Positions 26,853 through 36,197 of a stretch of DNA of 64,000 nt are shown in pieces. This stretch comes from Streptomyces sp. NBC_01267 (GTDB lineage Bacteria > Actinomycetota > Actinomycetes > Streptomycetales > Streptomycetaceae). Where the stretch lies: the NCBI RefSeq assembly GCF_036241575.1, contig NZ_CP108455.1:5645501-5709500 (forward strand). The letters run 5' to 3'. The stretch's first letter is position 1; each line of letters starts with the position of its first letter. A model generated the notes under the pieces. It ran no database searches. It was not told the origin of the DNA and saw only the letters and a list, made by a program, of their open reading frames with translations. A program made the translations under genes and the position numbers.

Positions 26853-27851
26853 GTGACCGCACCGATCGAGACCACCGGAGCGACTGCCGAAGCGCAGCCG
26901 GAGGCAGTACTCACGGGGGCCACGCAGAGCCAGATCGAGGGCCGGTCGCTCGGCCGGATCGCCTGGACGCGCTTCAAGCGGGACAAGGTCGCCATGGCGG
27001 GCGGCATCGTCGTGCTCCTGCTGGTCCTGGTCGCCATCCTGTCCAAGCCGATCCAGGCGATGTTCGGACTCGACCCCAACAGCTTCCACCAGAGCCTGGT
27101 CGACCCGACCCTGCTGGCGCCCAAGGGCAGCTTCGGCGGCATCAGTTGGAGCCATCCGCTCGGCGTCGAACCGCAGACCGGCCGGGACATCCTCGCGCGC
27201 ATCATCGAGGGTTCCTGGGTCTCGCTGGTCGTCGCCGCAGGGTCCACGCTGCTCTCCGTCGTCATCGGCGTCGTGATGGGCGTGGTGGCGGGCTTCTACG
27301 GCGGCTGGGTGGACAGCGGCATCAGCCGGCTGATGGACACGTTCCTGGCCTTCCCGCTGCTGCTCTTCGCGATCTCCATCTCGGCCTCGCTCCAGGGCCA
27401 CGCGTTCGGCCTGGACGGTCTGACGCTCCGTATCGTCGTACTGATCTTCGTGATCGGCTTCTTCAACTGGCCCTACATGGGCCGGATCGTCCGCGCGCAG
27501 ACGCTGAGCCTGCGGGAGCGGGAGTTCGTCGAGGCGGCCCGTTCGCTGGGCGCGCGCGGCCCGTTCATCCTCTTCCGCGAGCTGCTGCCGAACCTGATCG
27601 CGCCGATCCTCGTCTACTCGACGCTGCTGATTCCCACCAACATCCTCTTCGAGGCGTCCCTGAGCTTCCTCGGTGTCGGTATCGCACCGCCGCAGGCCTC
27701 CTGGGGCGGCATGTTGTCCACCGCGGTCGACCTCTACCAGGTGGACCCGATGTTCATGGTCATTCCCGGCATGGCGATCTTCATCACCGTGCTGGCCTTC
27801 AATCTGCTGGGGGACGGGCTGCGTGACGCACTCGACCCCCGTGGCAAGTAA
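26853..27851 (+). CDS. peptide ABC transporter permease, DppC/OppC type
   Basis: A 332-residue inner-membrane subunit. A cytoplasmic N-terminal tail is followed by an OppC-type N-terminal helix ('MAGGIVVLLLVLVAILSKP'), an extracellular loop with 'HPLGVEPQTGRDILARIIEG', and five more helices. The EAA-type coupling motif 'EFVEAARSLGARGPFILFRELLPN' contacts the ATPases. 'PPQASWGGML' near the end is typical of DppC. It is the first gene of a C-A-B-D-F operon; placing this permease before the binding protein is a Streptomyces arrangement, unlike the usual A-B-C-D-F. Confidence 0.93.
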   Translation: MTAPIETTGATAEAQPEAVLTGATQSQIEGRSLGRIAWTRFKRDKVAMAGGIVVLLLVLVAILSKPIQAMFGLDPNSFHQSLVDPTLLAPKGSFGGISWSHPLGVEPQTGRDILARIIEGSWVSLVVAAGSTLLSVVIGVVMGVVAGFYGGWVDSGISRLMDTFLAFPLLLFAISISASLQGHAFGLDGLTLRIVVLIFVIGFFNWPYMGRIVRAQTLSLREREFVEAARSLGARGPFILFRELLPNLIAPILVYSTLLIPTNILFEASLSFLGVGIAPPQASWGGMLSTAVDLYQVDPMFMVIPGMAIFITVLAFNLLGDGLRDALDPRGK

Positions 27852-27895
27852 TCGCGGCCGTGCCGCACCGGACAACCGAGGGGGCTTTCCTCACG

Positions 27896-29653
27896 ATGAA
27901 CAGCAGGAAGACGGCAGCGGCGATAGCCGTGACGGTGGCGCTGGGACTGGCCGCGACCGCCTGTGGCAGCAGCGACAGCGGCAGCGGAGGCAGCGGCGGT
28001 AACGCCAAGGCCGACGCCGGTCTGACGAGCATCGTCAACAAGACCGACAAGAAGGGGGGGACGGTCACCTACGAGCACTCCAGCGGTCCCGACTCCCTCG
28101 ACCCGGGCAACACGTACTACGGCTGGGTGCAGAACTTCTCCCGCCTCTACGCGCGTGCCCTGGTGACCTTCAAGCCCGCCGCGGGCAAGGACAGCCTCCA
28201 GCTCGTGCCCGACCTGGCCACGGGGCTCGGCAAGGCCAGCCCGGACGCCAAGACCTGGACGTACACGCTCCGCAAGGGCGTGAAGTTCGACGACGGCACC
28301 GTGATCACGTCGAAGGACGTCAAGTGGGCCATCGAGCGCAGCAACTTCGCGCCCGAGGCGCTGTCCAACGGCCCGACGTACTTCAAGGCGTACCTGGCGG
28401 GCGGTGACAAGTACAAGGGTCCCTACAAGGACAAGTCGGCGGACGGTCTGAAGTCCATCGAGACGCCGGACGACTCGACGATCGTCTTCCACCTGAACAA
28501 GCCGTTCGCGGACATGGACTACCTCGCGGCCTTCTCGCAGACGGCCCCCGTGCCGGCGAAGGCCGACAAGGGCGCCGCCTATGTCCAGCACATGGTCTCC
28601 TCGGGCCCGTACAAGTTCGCTTCGTACAGCGAGAGCCGTGGCGCGACGCTGGTCCGCAACCCGCAGTGGGACCCGAAGACCGACCCGGTCCGCAAGGCGC
28701 TGCCGGACAAGATCGTCCTGAACCTGAACGTCAACCCCACCACGGTCGACGAGCACCTGCTGAACGACACGTCCACCGCCGACATCAACGGCACCGGACT
28801 GCAGTCGAAGACGCAGCCGAAGGTCCTGGTCAAGCCCGCCGAGAAGGCGAAGACGGACAACCCGTACGCCGGCGCCCTGCAGTACCTGGCGCTGAACGTC
28901 AACGTGAAGCCGTTCGACAACGTCGACTGCCGCAAGGCCGTCCAGTACGTCACCGACAAGGCCGGCATGGTCGACTCCATCGGTGGCAGCGTCAAGGGCG
29001 ACCCGGCGACGACGGTCATCCCGCCGACCGTGGCCGGTTACAAGAAGTTCGACCTGTACCCGACGCCGGGCAACAAGGGTGACGTCGCCAAGGCCAAGGA
29101 GTACCTGGCCAAGTGCGGTAAGCCCAAGGGCTTCCACACCACGCTGACCGCGCGTTCCGACCGTCCCGACGAGGTCACCAACGCCACGCAGCTCCAGCAG
29201 AGCCTCAAGAAGATCAACATCACCGCCGACATCAAGACGTTCCCGGCGGACAAGTACTTCACCGACTTCGCGGGCGTCCCGGCCTGGGTCCACAAGAACA
29301 ACGCCGGAATGATGATGATGGCGTGGGGCGCCGACTGGCCGACCGGCTACGGCTTCCTCGACCAGATCGTCGACGGCACGGCGATCAAGGCCTCCGGTGG
29401 CACCAACCTGATGGAGCTCAACGACAAGGCGATCAACGCCGAACTCGTCAAGGGCATCGGCACCGTCGACACCACCGCGCGCAACGCGATCTGGGGCGAC
29501 GTCGACCAGAAGGTCATGGAGAACGCGTCCGTCGTGCCGCTCTTCTACCGCAAGAACCTGCTGTACCGCCCGACTTCGGCGGCGAACGTCACGGTCACCG
29601 ACGCGTACCTCGGTATGTACGACTACGTGCTGATGACCTCGACCAAGAAGTAA
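27896..29653 (+). CDS. extracellular peptide-binding lipoprotein, family 5
   Basis: A 585-residue solute-binding protein of the DppA/OppA family. The signal peptide ends in a lipobox-like 'ATAC' with the lipidated Cys at about residue 23, then a Gly/Ser linker tethers it to the membrane. Family blocks include 'SGPDSLDPGNTYYGWVQNF', 'TYTLRKGVKFDDGTVITSKDVKWAIER' and 'SSGPYKFASY'. The ATG at 27896 gives a complete lipoprotein signal; an upstream start would destroy it. It is flanked by the two permeases. A strong hairpin follows at 29696-29734, which probably raises the level of this subunit over the permeases. The ligand is likely an oligopeptide. Confidence 0.93.
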   Translation: MNSRKTAAAIAVTVALGLAATACGSSDSGSGGSGGNAKADAGLTSIVNKTDKKGGTVTYEHSSGPDSLDPGNTYYGWVQNFSRLYARALVTFKPAAGKDSLQLVPDLATGLGKASPDAKTWTYTLRKGVKFDDGTVITSKDVKWAIERSNFAPEALSNGPTYFKAYLAGGDKYKGPYKDKSADGLKSIETPDDSTIVFHLNKPFADMDYLAAFSQTAPVPAKADKGAAYVQHMVSSGPYKFASYSESRGATLVRNPQWDPKTDPVRKALPDKIVLNLNVNPTTVDEHLLNDTSTADINGTGLQSKTQPKVLVKPAEKAKTDNPYAGALQYLALNVNVKPFDNVDCRKAVQYVTDKAGMVDSIGGSVKGDPATTVIPPTVAGYKKFDLYPTPGNKGDVAKAKEYLAKCGKPKGFHTTLTARSDRPDEVTNATQLQQSLKKINITADIKTFPADKYFTDFAGVPAWVHKNNAGMMMMAWGADWPTGYGFLDQIVDGTAIKASGGTNLMELNDKAINAELVKGIGTVDTTARNAIWGDVDQKVMENASVVPLFYRKNLLYRPTSAANVTVTDAYLGMYDYVLMTSTKK

Positions 29654-29695
29654 CACCTGTTCATCGACAGCACCCCCTGAAAGGCAGGTGAAGGT

Positions 29696-29734
29696 GCCGG
29701 GTCGGCCGGGCGTATCCCGTCCGGCCGACCCGGC
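29696..29734 (+). terminator. hairpin between binding-protein and permease genes
   Basis: A perfect 14-bp stem (29696-29709 with 29721-29734) and an 11-base loop, located 12 bases before the permease GTG. It is probably a partial terminator or an mRNA-stabilising structure within the operon, since the downstream genes are in the same unit. Confidence 0.65.
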
Positions 29735-29745
29735 GCCGCACGGCT

Positions 29746-30756
29746 GTGGCTGCGTACATCATCCGACGCGTCTTCGCCGCGGTGTTGCTGCTGCTGGTGG
29801 TCAGCGCAGTCACGTTCGCGATCTTCTTCCTTGTCCCCCGTCTCGGCGGGCAGACGACCGACTCCATGGCCGCCCAGTACGTCGGCAAGAGCCCGGACCC
29901 GGACGTCATCGCCGCCGTCAAGAAGAACCTGGGGCTCGACCAGCCCCTGTATCTCCAGTACTGGCACTTCATCAAGGGCATCGTCGCCGGTGCGCACTAC
30001 AACTTCGGGCCCGACCCGGCTGTCTGCCACGCGCCCTGCTTCGGTTACTCCTTCAAGACCCACTCGGCGATCTGGCCCGAGATCAAGCAGCGCATCCCGG
30101 TGACGCTGTCGCTGGCCGTCGGTGCTGCGGTCATCTGGGTCGTCTCGGGTGTGGCCACCGGTGTGGTCTCGGCGCTCAAGCGCGGCACGATCATCGACCG
30201 GCTGGCCATGGGCGTCGCCCTGGCCGGTGTCTCCCTGCCGATGTTCTTCACCGGCATGGTCTCGCTCGCCCTGTTCAGCTTCCACTGGACGCTCTGGGAC
30301 AACGTGCACTTCGTGCCCTTCACGACCAACCCGGCGGACTGGGCCTGGAATCTGGTCCTGCCCTGGTGCACGCTCGCGTTCCTGTACTCGGCGCTCTACG
30401 CCCGGCTCACCCGCGCGGGAATGCTGGAGACCATGGGCGAGGACTACATCAGAACGGCGCGGGCCAAGGGCCTGCGGGAGCGCAACGTCGTCGTCAAGCA
30501 CGGTCTGCGCGCCGCGCTGACCCCGCTGGTGACCATCTTCGGCATGGACTTCGCGCTGCTGCTCGGTGGCGCCGTCATCACCGAGACGGTCTTCTCCTTC
30601 CAGGGGATGGGCGCCTACGCCATCGAGGGCGTCACCAAGAGCGACCTGCCCGTCGTCATGGGTGTGACGCTGGTCGCCGCCTTCTTCATCGTTGTCTGCA
30701 ATCTGCTGGTGGACCTCGTGTACGCCGCGATCGACCCCCGGGTGAGGCTCTCATGA
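29746..30756 (+). CDS. peptide ABC transporter permease, DppB/OppB type
   Basis: A 336-residue membrane subunit beginning with the typical '[30 protein letters not shown]'. The coupling motif is '[33 protein letters not shown]', followed by '[25 protein letters not shown]'. Six helices are expected. An extended periplasmic segment with two cysteines ('[14 protein letters not shown]') is usual in actinobacterial members. The start is GTG at 29746 and the stop overlaps the next ATG (ATGA). It forms the channel with the DppC-type subunit encoded upstream. Confidence 0.93.
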   Translation: MAAYIIRRVFAAVLLLLVVSAVTFAIFFLVPRLGGQTTDSMAAQYVGKSPDPDVIAAVKKNLGLDQPLYLQYWHFIKGIVAGAHYNFGPDPAVCHAPCFGYSFKTHSAIWPEIKQRIPVTLSLAVGAAVIWVVSGVATGVVSALKRGTIIDRLAMGVALAGVSLPMFFTGMVSLALFSFHWTLWDNVHFVPFTTNPADWAWNLVLPWCTLAFLYSALYARLTRAGMLETMGEDYIRTARAKGLRERNVVVKHGLRAALTPLVTIFGMDFALLLGGAVITETVFSFQGMGAYAIEGVTKSDLPVVMGVTLVAAFFIVVCNLLVDLVYAAIDPRVRLS

Positions 30757-31847
30757 GCGACGTGCGCAAGACGGATCCGGGCGAGCCCGCGAACAGCGGC
30801 GGCACGACCGGTACGGCCACCGACGCCAAGGGCTTCCTCTCGGTACGGGACCTGCGGATCCACTTCGACACCGACGACGGTCTGGTCAAGTCCGTGGACG
30901 GCGTCAGCTTCGACCTGAAGGCCGGTCAGACCCTCGGTATCGTCGGCGAGTCCGGCTCGGGCAAGTCCGTGACCTCGCTGGGCATCATGGGGCTGCACAC
31001 CTCGGACCGGGCCCGGATCTCCGGCGAGATCTGGCTCGACGGCGAGGAGCTGATCGGGGCGGGACCCGAGCGGGTACGTGCCCTCCGCGGCCGGAAGATG
31101 GCCATGATCTTTCAGGACCCGCTGTCGGCGCTGCACCCGTACTACAGCATCGGCGCGCAGATCGTGGAGGCGTACCGCGTCCACAACAAGGTCGACAAGA
31201 AGACCGCCAGGAAGCGCGCCGTCGAGATGCTCGACCGGGTCGGTATCCCCGAGCCCGGCCGGCGCTTCGACGACTACCCGCACCAGTTCTCCGGCGGTAT
31301 GCGCCAGCGCGCGATGATCGCGATGGCCCTGGTCAACAACCCCGAACTGCTCATCGCGGACGAGCCGACGACCGCCCTGGACGTCACCGTCCAGGCGCAG
31401 ATCCTCGACCTCATCCGCGACCTCCAGCAGGAGTTCGGCTCGGCGGTCGTCATCATCACCCACGACCTCGGCGTCGTCGCCGAGATCGCGGACGACCTCC
31501 TGGTGATGTACGCGGGCCGGTGCATCGAGCGCGGCAGCGCCGAGAAGGTCTTCTACGAGCCCCAGCACCCGTACACCTGGGGCCTGTTGGGCTCGATGCC
31601 GCGCATCGACCGCGAGCAGACCGAGCGGCTGGTGCCCGTCAAGGGCTCGCCGCCCAGCCTGATCAACGTCCCGTCCGGCTGCGCCTTCCACCCGCGCTGC
31701 CCGTACGCCGATGTGCCCAAGGACGACATCACCCGCACCGAGCGTCCGGAGCTGCGGGAGAGCACCGACGGGCACTTCTCCGCGTGCCACCTGTCGCGGC
31801 CCCAGCGGGAAAAGATCTGGACCGAAGAGATTGCGCCGAAGCTGTGA
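30753..31847 (+). CDS. peptide ABC transporter ATPase, DppD/OppD type
   Basis: A 364-residue ATP-binding subunit with Walker [10 protein letters not shown]-loop '[12 protein letters not shown]', signature SGGMRQRA, Walker B '[12 protein letters not shown]' and switch His in '[11 protein letters not shown]'. The C-terminal oligopeptide/dipeptide-transporter extension carries the cysteine cluster '[10 protein letters not shown]...ACHL', which in OppD relatives binds an iron-sulfur cluster. The start overlaps the permease stop and the end overlaps the next ATPase start (GTGA), so stoichiometric coupled translation is expected. Confidence 0.95.
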   Translation: MSDVRKTDPGEPANSGGTTGTATDAKGFLSVRDLRIHFDTDDGLVKSVDGVSFDLKAGQTLGIVGESGSGKSVTSLGIMGLHTSDRARISGEIWLDGEELIGAGPERVRALRGRKMAMIFQDPLSALHPYYSIGAQIVEAYRVHNKVDKKTARKRAVEMLDRVGIPEPGRRFDDYPHQFSGGMRQRAMIAMALVNNPELLIADEPTTALDVTVQAQILDLIRDLQQEFGSAVVIITHDLGVVAEIADDLLVMYAGRCIERGSAEKVFYEPQHPYTWGLLGSMPRIDREQTERLVPVKGSPPSLINVPSGCAFHPRCPYADVPKDDITRTERPELRESTDGHFSACHLSRPQREKIWTEEIAPKL

Positions 31848-32944
31848 CTGATGAGACGAAGAACGCTGCGCAGGTTCCGCAGCAGACGTCGAAGGACTCC
31901 GCGGGAGCCGCTGCGGAGCCGCTCCTGAAGGTCACCGACCTGGCCAAGCACTTCCCGATCACCAAGGGTGTGCTCAAGCGCAAGGTGGGGGCGGTCCAGG
32001 CGGTCGACGGGCTGTCCTTCGACGTGTACCCGGGGGAGACCTTGGGTGTCGTCGGCGAGTCCGGCTGCGGCAAGTCGACCATGGGCCGGCTGATCACCCG
32101 GCTGCTCGAACCGACCGGCGGCAAGGTCGAGTTCGAGGGGCGGGACATCACGCACCTCTCCGCGGGGCAGATGCGGCCGATGCGCCGCGACGTCCAGATG
32201 ATCTTCCAGGACCCCTACGGTTCGCTCAACCCGCGCCACACCATCGGCGGGATCGTGGGCACCCCCTTCCGGCTCCAGGGCGTCGAGCCCGAGGGCGGCG
32301 TGAAGAAGGAGGTCCAGGGTCTGCTGGAGCTGGTGGGCCTCAGCCCCGAGCACTACAACCGCTACCCGCACGAGTTCTCCGGCGGCCAGCGCCAGCGCAT
32401 CGGGATCGCCCGCGCACTCGCCCTGCGGCCCAAGCTCGTCGTCGCCGACGAGCCGGTCTCGGCCCTCGACGTGTCGATCCAGGCGCAGGTGGTCAACCTG
32501 CTGGACGACCTGCAGAGCGAACTCGGCCTGACGTACGTGATCATCGCGCACGACCTCTCGGTCATCCGCCACGTCTCGGACCGCATCGCGGTGATGTACC
32601 TCGGCAAGATCGTCGAGCTGGCGGACCGCAGGTCGCTGTACGAGTCGCCGATGCATCCGTACACCAAGGCGCTGCTCTCGGCGGTTCCGGTGCCCGACCC
32701 CCGGCGCAAGGGGGCCAAGAGCGACCGGATCCGGCTGGAGGGGGACGTGCCTTCGCCCATCTCGCCGCCGAGCGGTTGCCGCTTCCACACCAGGTGCTGG
32801 AAGGCGACGGACGTCTGCAAGACGCAGGAGCCGCCGCTGGTGGCGCTGAAGACCGGGCACCAGGTGGCCTGTCACCACCCGGAGGAAACCCCCGTCGAGG
32901 TGCCCGCACCGGCGCCCGCCGCCGAGGAGCCGGACGGCAAGTAG
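31844..32944 (+). CDS. peptide ABC transporter ATPase, DppF/OppF type
   Basis: A 366-residue partner ATPase with '[21 protein letters not shown]', typical of DppF, Walker A GESGCGKS, '[15 protein letters not shown]', signature SGGQRQR, Walker B '[14 protein letters not shown]' and '[11 protein letters not shown]'. The C-terminal extension has '[17 protein letters not shown]' with paired cysteines. The GTG at 31844 overlaps the previous stop. It is the last gene of the operon, and a 19-bp tandem repeat begins about 35 bases after its stop. It provides energy for import with the DppD-type subunit. Confidence 0.95.
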   Translation: MTDETKNAAQVPQQTSKDSAGAAAEPLLKVTDLAKHFPITKGVLKRKVGAVQAVDGLSFDVYPGETLGVVGESGCGKSTMGRLITRLLEPTGGKVEFEGRDITHLSAGQMRPMRRDVQMIFQDPYGSLNPRHTIGGIVGTPFRLQGVEPEGGVKKEVQGLLELVGLSPEHYNRYPHEFSGGQRQRIGIARALALRPKLVVADEPVSALDVSIQAQVVNLLDDLQSELGLTYVIIAHDLSVIRHVSDRIAVMYLGKIVELADRRSLYESPMHPYTKALLSAVPVPDPRRKGAKSDRIRLEGDVPSPISPPSGCRFHTRCWKATDVCKTQEPPLVALKTGHQVACHHPEETPVEVPAPAPAAEEPDGK

Positions 32945-32980
32945 CCGGGGCGCCGCCCATGCCGGCGTGGCAGCCACGGC

Positions 32981-33032
32981 GTGACGTGGCAACGGCGGCG
33001 TGACGTGGCAACGGCCGTGTGACGTGGCAACG
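32981..33032. repeat. tandem repeat, 19-bp period, three copies
   Basis: The core GTGACGTGGCAACG is exactly repeated at 32981, 33000 and 33019 (19-bp steps), with a decayed fourth copy up to about 33058. It lies between the ABC operon and the M1 peptidase gene. Confidence 0.85.
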
Positions 33033-33135
33033 ACGGTGCGGCAATGACGACTTGGCAAAGTCATGAACATGCCGAAACGGGGGAGTGCAGAGTCTGTGTG
33101 TCCGTACCAACGGCGCACGCACGAAGGGCAGACTC

Positions 33136-34533
33136 TTGGCACTCTCCCGTTCGGCACGTCTGGCGGCCCTCGCGACAGCGACGGCGTCCCTCTGTCTGAT
33201 CGCGGCATCCCCCGCACCCTCACCCGGGTCCGCCGGGATCGGAGACCCGTACTTCCCGCAGCTGGGCAACGGCGGCTTCGACGCCCTGCACTACGGGCTG
33301 GACATCGCGTACGACCCCGGCTCCGGCCGGCTCGACGGCCGTACGACGCTCACGGCCCGCGCCACCCAGAACCTCTCGTCCTTCGACCTCGACCTCCAGA
33401 AGCTGGACGTCACCTCGGTCGAGGTGAACGGCAGACGCGCCCGCTTCACGCGCTCCGGCGACGAGATGCGGATCACCCCCGGGGACGCCCTGCGCAAGGG
33501 CCGCACCTTCACCGCCGAGGTCGTCTACGGCGGCGTGCCGCAGGCGCTCAGCGGTCCGATCGTCTTCGGCTCCGACTACGGTTGGATGAAGACCTCGGAC
33601 GGGGTCTTCGTCGCCTGTGAGCCCAACGCGGCGTCCACCTGGTTCCCTTCGAGCGACCACCCCTCCGACAAGGCCTCCTTCGACATCACCCTCAAGGCGC
33701 CCGAGGGGCTCACCGGTGTCTCCAACGGACGGCTGGTCTCCACCCGTACCCAGGGCGCGTCCACCGTCGCGCACTGGCGCGAGTCGAAGCCCATGGCCAC
33801 CTACCTCGCGACCGCCTCCATCGGGAAGTTCGACGTCAGGACCGGCCGGACCCCGGGCGGTACGCCGATCTACGTGGCGATCGACCCGGTGCTCGCCCAC
33901 AGCAACGCCGTCGACGTGTACGCCGTGACCGCCGAGGCCACCGACTACTGGTCGAAGCTCTTCGGGCCCTACCCCTTCGAGGAGACCGGCGCGGTCGTCG
34001 ACGACATGCCGCAGGCCGGGTTCTCGCTGGAGACCCAGTCCAAGCCGAGCTACTCGGCCGTACGCGACGAGTCGACGATCGTGCACGAGCTGGCCCACCA
34101 GTGGTTCGGCGACTCGGTCTCGGTGAAGCAGTGGAAGGACATCTGGCTCAACGAGGGCTTCGCCACCTACGCCCAGTGGCTGTGGGCCGAGCACCGGGGC
34201 ACCCGCTCGGCCCACGACGCGTTCCTCGCGGGCTACAACTCGCGCCCCGGCACCTCGTCCTTCTGGCAGACGGAGGTCGCCGACCCGCAGCGCGACACGA
34301 TGTTCGCCTCCGCCGTCTACCAGCGCGGCGCCATGACCTTGCAGGCGCTGCGTGAGCGGATCGGCGACAAGGCCTTCTTCCGGCTGCTGCCCGCCTGGGC
34401 GAAGGCGCGCCGCTACGGCAACGCCGATACGGCGCAGTTCACCGCCCTCGCGGAGAAGATCTCCGGGCAGCACCTCGGGGACCTCTTCGACAAGTGGCTG
34501 TACACGACCGGCAGGCCGGCGCTGGACCAGTAA
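33136..34533 (+). CDS. secreted M1 family metallopeptidase (aminopeptidase)
   Basis: A zinc aminopeptidase of about 465 residues. A signal peptide ('ALSRSARLAALATATASLCLIAASPAP') is followed by an N-terminal beta domain and a thermolysin-like domain. Zinc ligands are His317, His321 and Glu340 (HELAHQW, then 18 residues, NEGFATY). The substrate-recognition loop that is GAMEN in most relatives reads 'QAGFSLETQS', the form common in secreted actinobacterial members. The TTG at 33136 is chosen for AAGGG at seven bases upstream; a GTG at 33085 would add 17 residues but has a Shine-Dalgarno almost touching the start. The large C-terminal domain of long M1 enzymes is absent. Confidence 0.88.
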   Translation: MALSRSARLAALATATASLCLIAASPAPSPGSAGIGDPYFPQLGNGGFDALHYGLDIAYDPGSGRLDGRTTLTARATQNLSSFDLDLQKLDVTSVEVNGRRARFTRSGDEMRITPGDALRKGRTFTAEVVYGGVPQALSGPIVFGSDYGWMKTSDGVFVACEPNAASTWFPSSDHPSDKASFDITLKAPEGLTGVSNGRLVSTRTQGASTVAHWRESKPMATYLATASIGKFDVRTGRTPGGTPIYVAIDPVLAHSNAVDVYAVTAEATDYWSKLFGPYPFEETGAVVDDMPQAGFSLETQSKPSYSAVRDESTIVHELAHQWFGDSVSVKQWKDIWLNEGFATYAQWLWAEHRGTRSAHDAFLAGYNSRPGTSSFWQTEVADPQRDTMFASAVYQRGAMTLQALRERIGDKAFFRLLPAWAKARRYGNADTAQFTALAEKISGQHLGDLFDKWLYTTGRPALDQ

Positions 34534-34550
34534 CAGCCGGACCAGCGGCA

Positions 34551-34595
34551 GTCGGGCCGGTGGCGGTCGGGCCGGTGGCCGCTGGGCCGGTAGCA
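34551..34595. repeat. tandem repeat, 15-bp period
   Basis: Three copies of GTCGGGCCGGTGGCN (34551, 34566, 34581, the last with changes) between the M1 peptidase stop and the TRIC-type gene. A weaker copy precedes them. Confidence 0.75.
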
Positions 34596-34628
34596 ACCGG
34601 ACCCGGTCGTAAAAGGTAGAACTGTCGG

Positions 34629-35291
34629 GTGCTCCATGACCTCTTCAACGCCTCCGTCCAGCATTCGCTCGACCTCGTCGGGATCTTCGTGTTCGCGATC
34701 TCCGGCGCGCTGCTCGCCGTCCGGAAGAACTTCGATGTCTTCGGCATCGCGGTGTTCGCCGAGGTCACAGCGCTGGGCGGAGGCCTGTTCCGCGACATCG
34801 TGATCGGCGCGATCCCGCCCGCGGCCTTCACCGACCTCGGATACTTCGTCACGCCGCTGATAGCCGCCGCGCTGGTCTTCTTCCTGCATCCCGAGGTCGA
34901 GCGGATCCAGGGCGCGGTGAACGTCTTCGACGCGGCGGGGCTGGGGCTCTTCTGCGTGACGGGCACCACCAAGGCGTACGACTACGGGCTGGGGCTCACC
35001 TCGTCCGCCGTACTCGGGCTGGCGACCGCGGTCGGCGGCGGTGTGCTGCGCGACGTGCTCGCCAACGAGACGCCCTCCCTGGTGCGCTGGGACCGTGACC
35101 TCTACGCGGTACCGGCGATCGTGGGGGCGACCATGGTGGTGCTCTTCCTCCGGTTCGACGTGCTCACCGCGACCACCGGCACTCTCGCGGCCGTCACCTG
35201 CTTCGTACTGCGGCTGCTCGCGCTGCGGTTCCACTGGCGGGCCTCACGGGCCTGGAACCGTCGCTCGTCGGCCGTCTCTACCGACGAGTAA
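34629..35291 (+). CDS. trimeric intracellular cation (TRIC) channel family protein
   Basis: A 220-residue, seven-helix membrane protein of the UPF0126/TRIC family, which forms K+-permeable trimers in characterised prokaryotic members. The two internal repeats each carry the glycine-rich kink motif: 'ALGGGLFRDIVIG' (about 49-61) and 'AVGGGVLRDVLAN' (about 137-149). The start GTG at 34629 gives 'LHDLFNASVQHSLDLVGIFVFAISGALLAVRK', the normal N-terminus. The C-terminus is basic and cytoplasmic. It stands alone after a short tandem repeat and is followed closely by the thioesterase gene. Confidence 0.88.
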   Translation: MLHDLFNASVQHSLDLVGIFVFAISGALLAVRKNFDVFGIAVFAEVTALGGGLFRDIVIGAIPPAAFTDLGYFVTPLIAAALVFFLHPEVERIQGAVNVFDAAGLGLFCVTGTTKAYDYGLGLTSSAVLGLATAVGGGVLRDVLANETPSLVRWDRDLYAVPAIVGATMVVLFLRFDVLTATTGTLAAVTCFVLRLLALRFHWRASRAWNRRSSAVSTDE

Positions 35292-35314
35292 CTTTGCGGT
35301 GTACGGTGCTGTCC

Positions 35315-36151
35315 ATGGCACAGGCATCCATCGGGGACAGCGAGTTCGACCGCGACACCGCAGTCACCCGTCGTGAAGAAGGCGTCTACGACGCGGAGCT
35401 CTCCGCGGGCTGGACCATCATCCAGGCGGTCAACGGCGGCTATCTGCTGGCGGTGATCGCCCGCGCGCTCGGCGACGCCCTGCCGCACTCCGACCCGTTC
35501 TCGGTCTCCGCGCACTACGTCACGGCGTCCCGTCCGGGGCCCGCGGTGATCCGCACCCAACTGGTCCGCAGCGGGCGCACCCTCTCCACCGGCCAGGCCT
35601 CGCTCTTCCAGTACGCCGAGGACGGCACCGAGGTCGAGCGGATCCGGGTGCTCGCCTCGTACGGAGACCTGGACGCGCTCCCCGACGACGTCCGCACCAC
35701 GGCGAAGCCGCCGGTCATCCCGCCGATCGAGCACTGCCTCGGCTCCTCCGACGGGCCCGCGCCCATTCCGGGATCGTCCGCGATCACCGACCGTCTGATG
35801 CTCAAGATCGACCCCGCCACCTGTGGCTGGGCAGTCGGCGCACCGTCCGGCAAGGGGGAGATGCGTGCCTGGTTCGGGCTCGCGGACGGCCGCGACGCGG
35901 ACCCGCTCTCGCTGCTGCTGACGGTGGACGCGCTGCCGCCGACCGCGTTCGAACTCGGCATCAAGGGCTGGGTGCCCACGGTGGAACTCACCACCCATGT
36001 CCGCTGCCGCCCGGCGCCCGGTCCGCTCCGGGTGTCCATCGTCACGCGCAACCTCGCGGGCGGATTCCTGGAGGAGGACGCGGAGGTCTGGGACAGCGCG
36101 GACCGGCTGGTGGCCCAGTCCCGCCAACTGGCGCTGGCCCCGCGGGGCTGA
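35315..36151 (+). CDS. acyl-CoA thioesterase-like double-hotdog protein
   Basis: A 278-residue TesB-like thioesterase. The first hotdog has 'GWTIIQAVNGGYLLAVIARAL' and 'PFSVSAHYVTASRPGPAVI'; the second has 'PLSLLLTVDALPPTAFELG' and 'VELTTHVRCRPAPGPLRV'. These proteins hydrolyse acyl-CoA to free acid and CoA. The ATG at 35315 gives the normal family start 'MAQASIGDSEFDRDTAV'. It is convergent with the TetR gene 46 bases away and separated from it by a strong two-way hairpin. The preferred acyl chain is unknown. Confidence 0.85.
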   Translation: MAQASIGDSEFDRDTAVTRREEGVYDAELSAGWTIIQAVNGGYLLAVIARALGDALPHSDPFSVSAHYVTASRPGPAVIRTQLVRSGRTLSTGQASLFQYAEDGTEVERIRVLASYGDLDALPDDVRTTAKPPVIPPIEHCLGSSDGPAPIPGSSAITDRLMLKIDPATCGWAVGAPSGKGEMRAWFGLADGRDADPLSLLLTVDALPPTAFELGIKGWVPTVELTTHVRCRPAPGPLRVSIVTRNLAGGFLEEDAEVWDSADRLVAQSRQLALAPRG

Positions 36152-36167
36152 TCGGGGCCGACCGGGG

Positions 36168-36197
36168 GCCGCCGCCCGTGACGAGCCGGGCGGCGGC
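36168..36197. terminator. bidirectional terminator, thioesterase / TetR
   Basis: A perfect 11-bp stem (36168-36178 with 36187-36197) and eight-base loop in the gap between the two convergent genes. It directly abuts the TetR stop codon. Confidence 0.8.
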
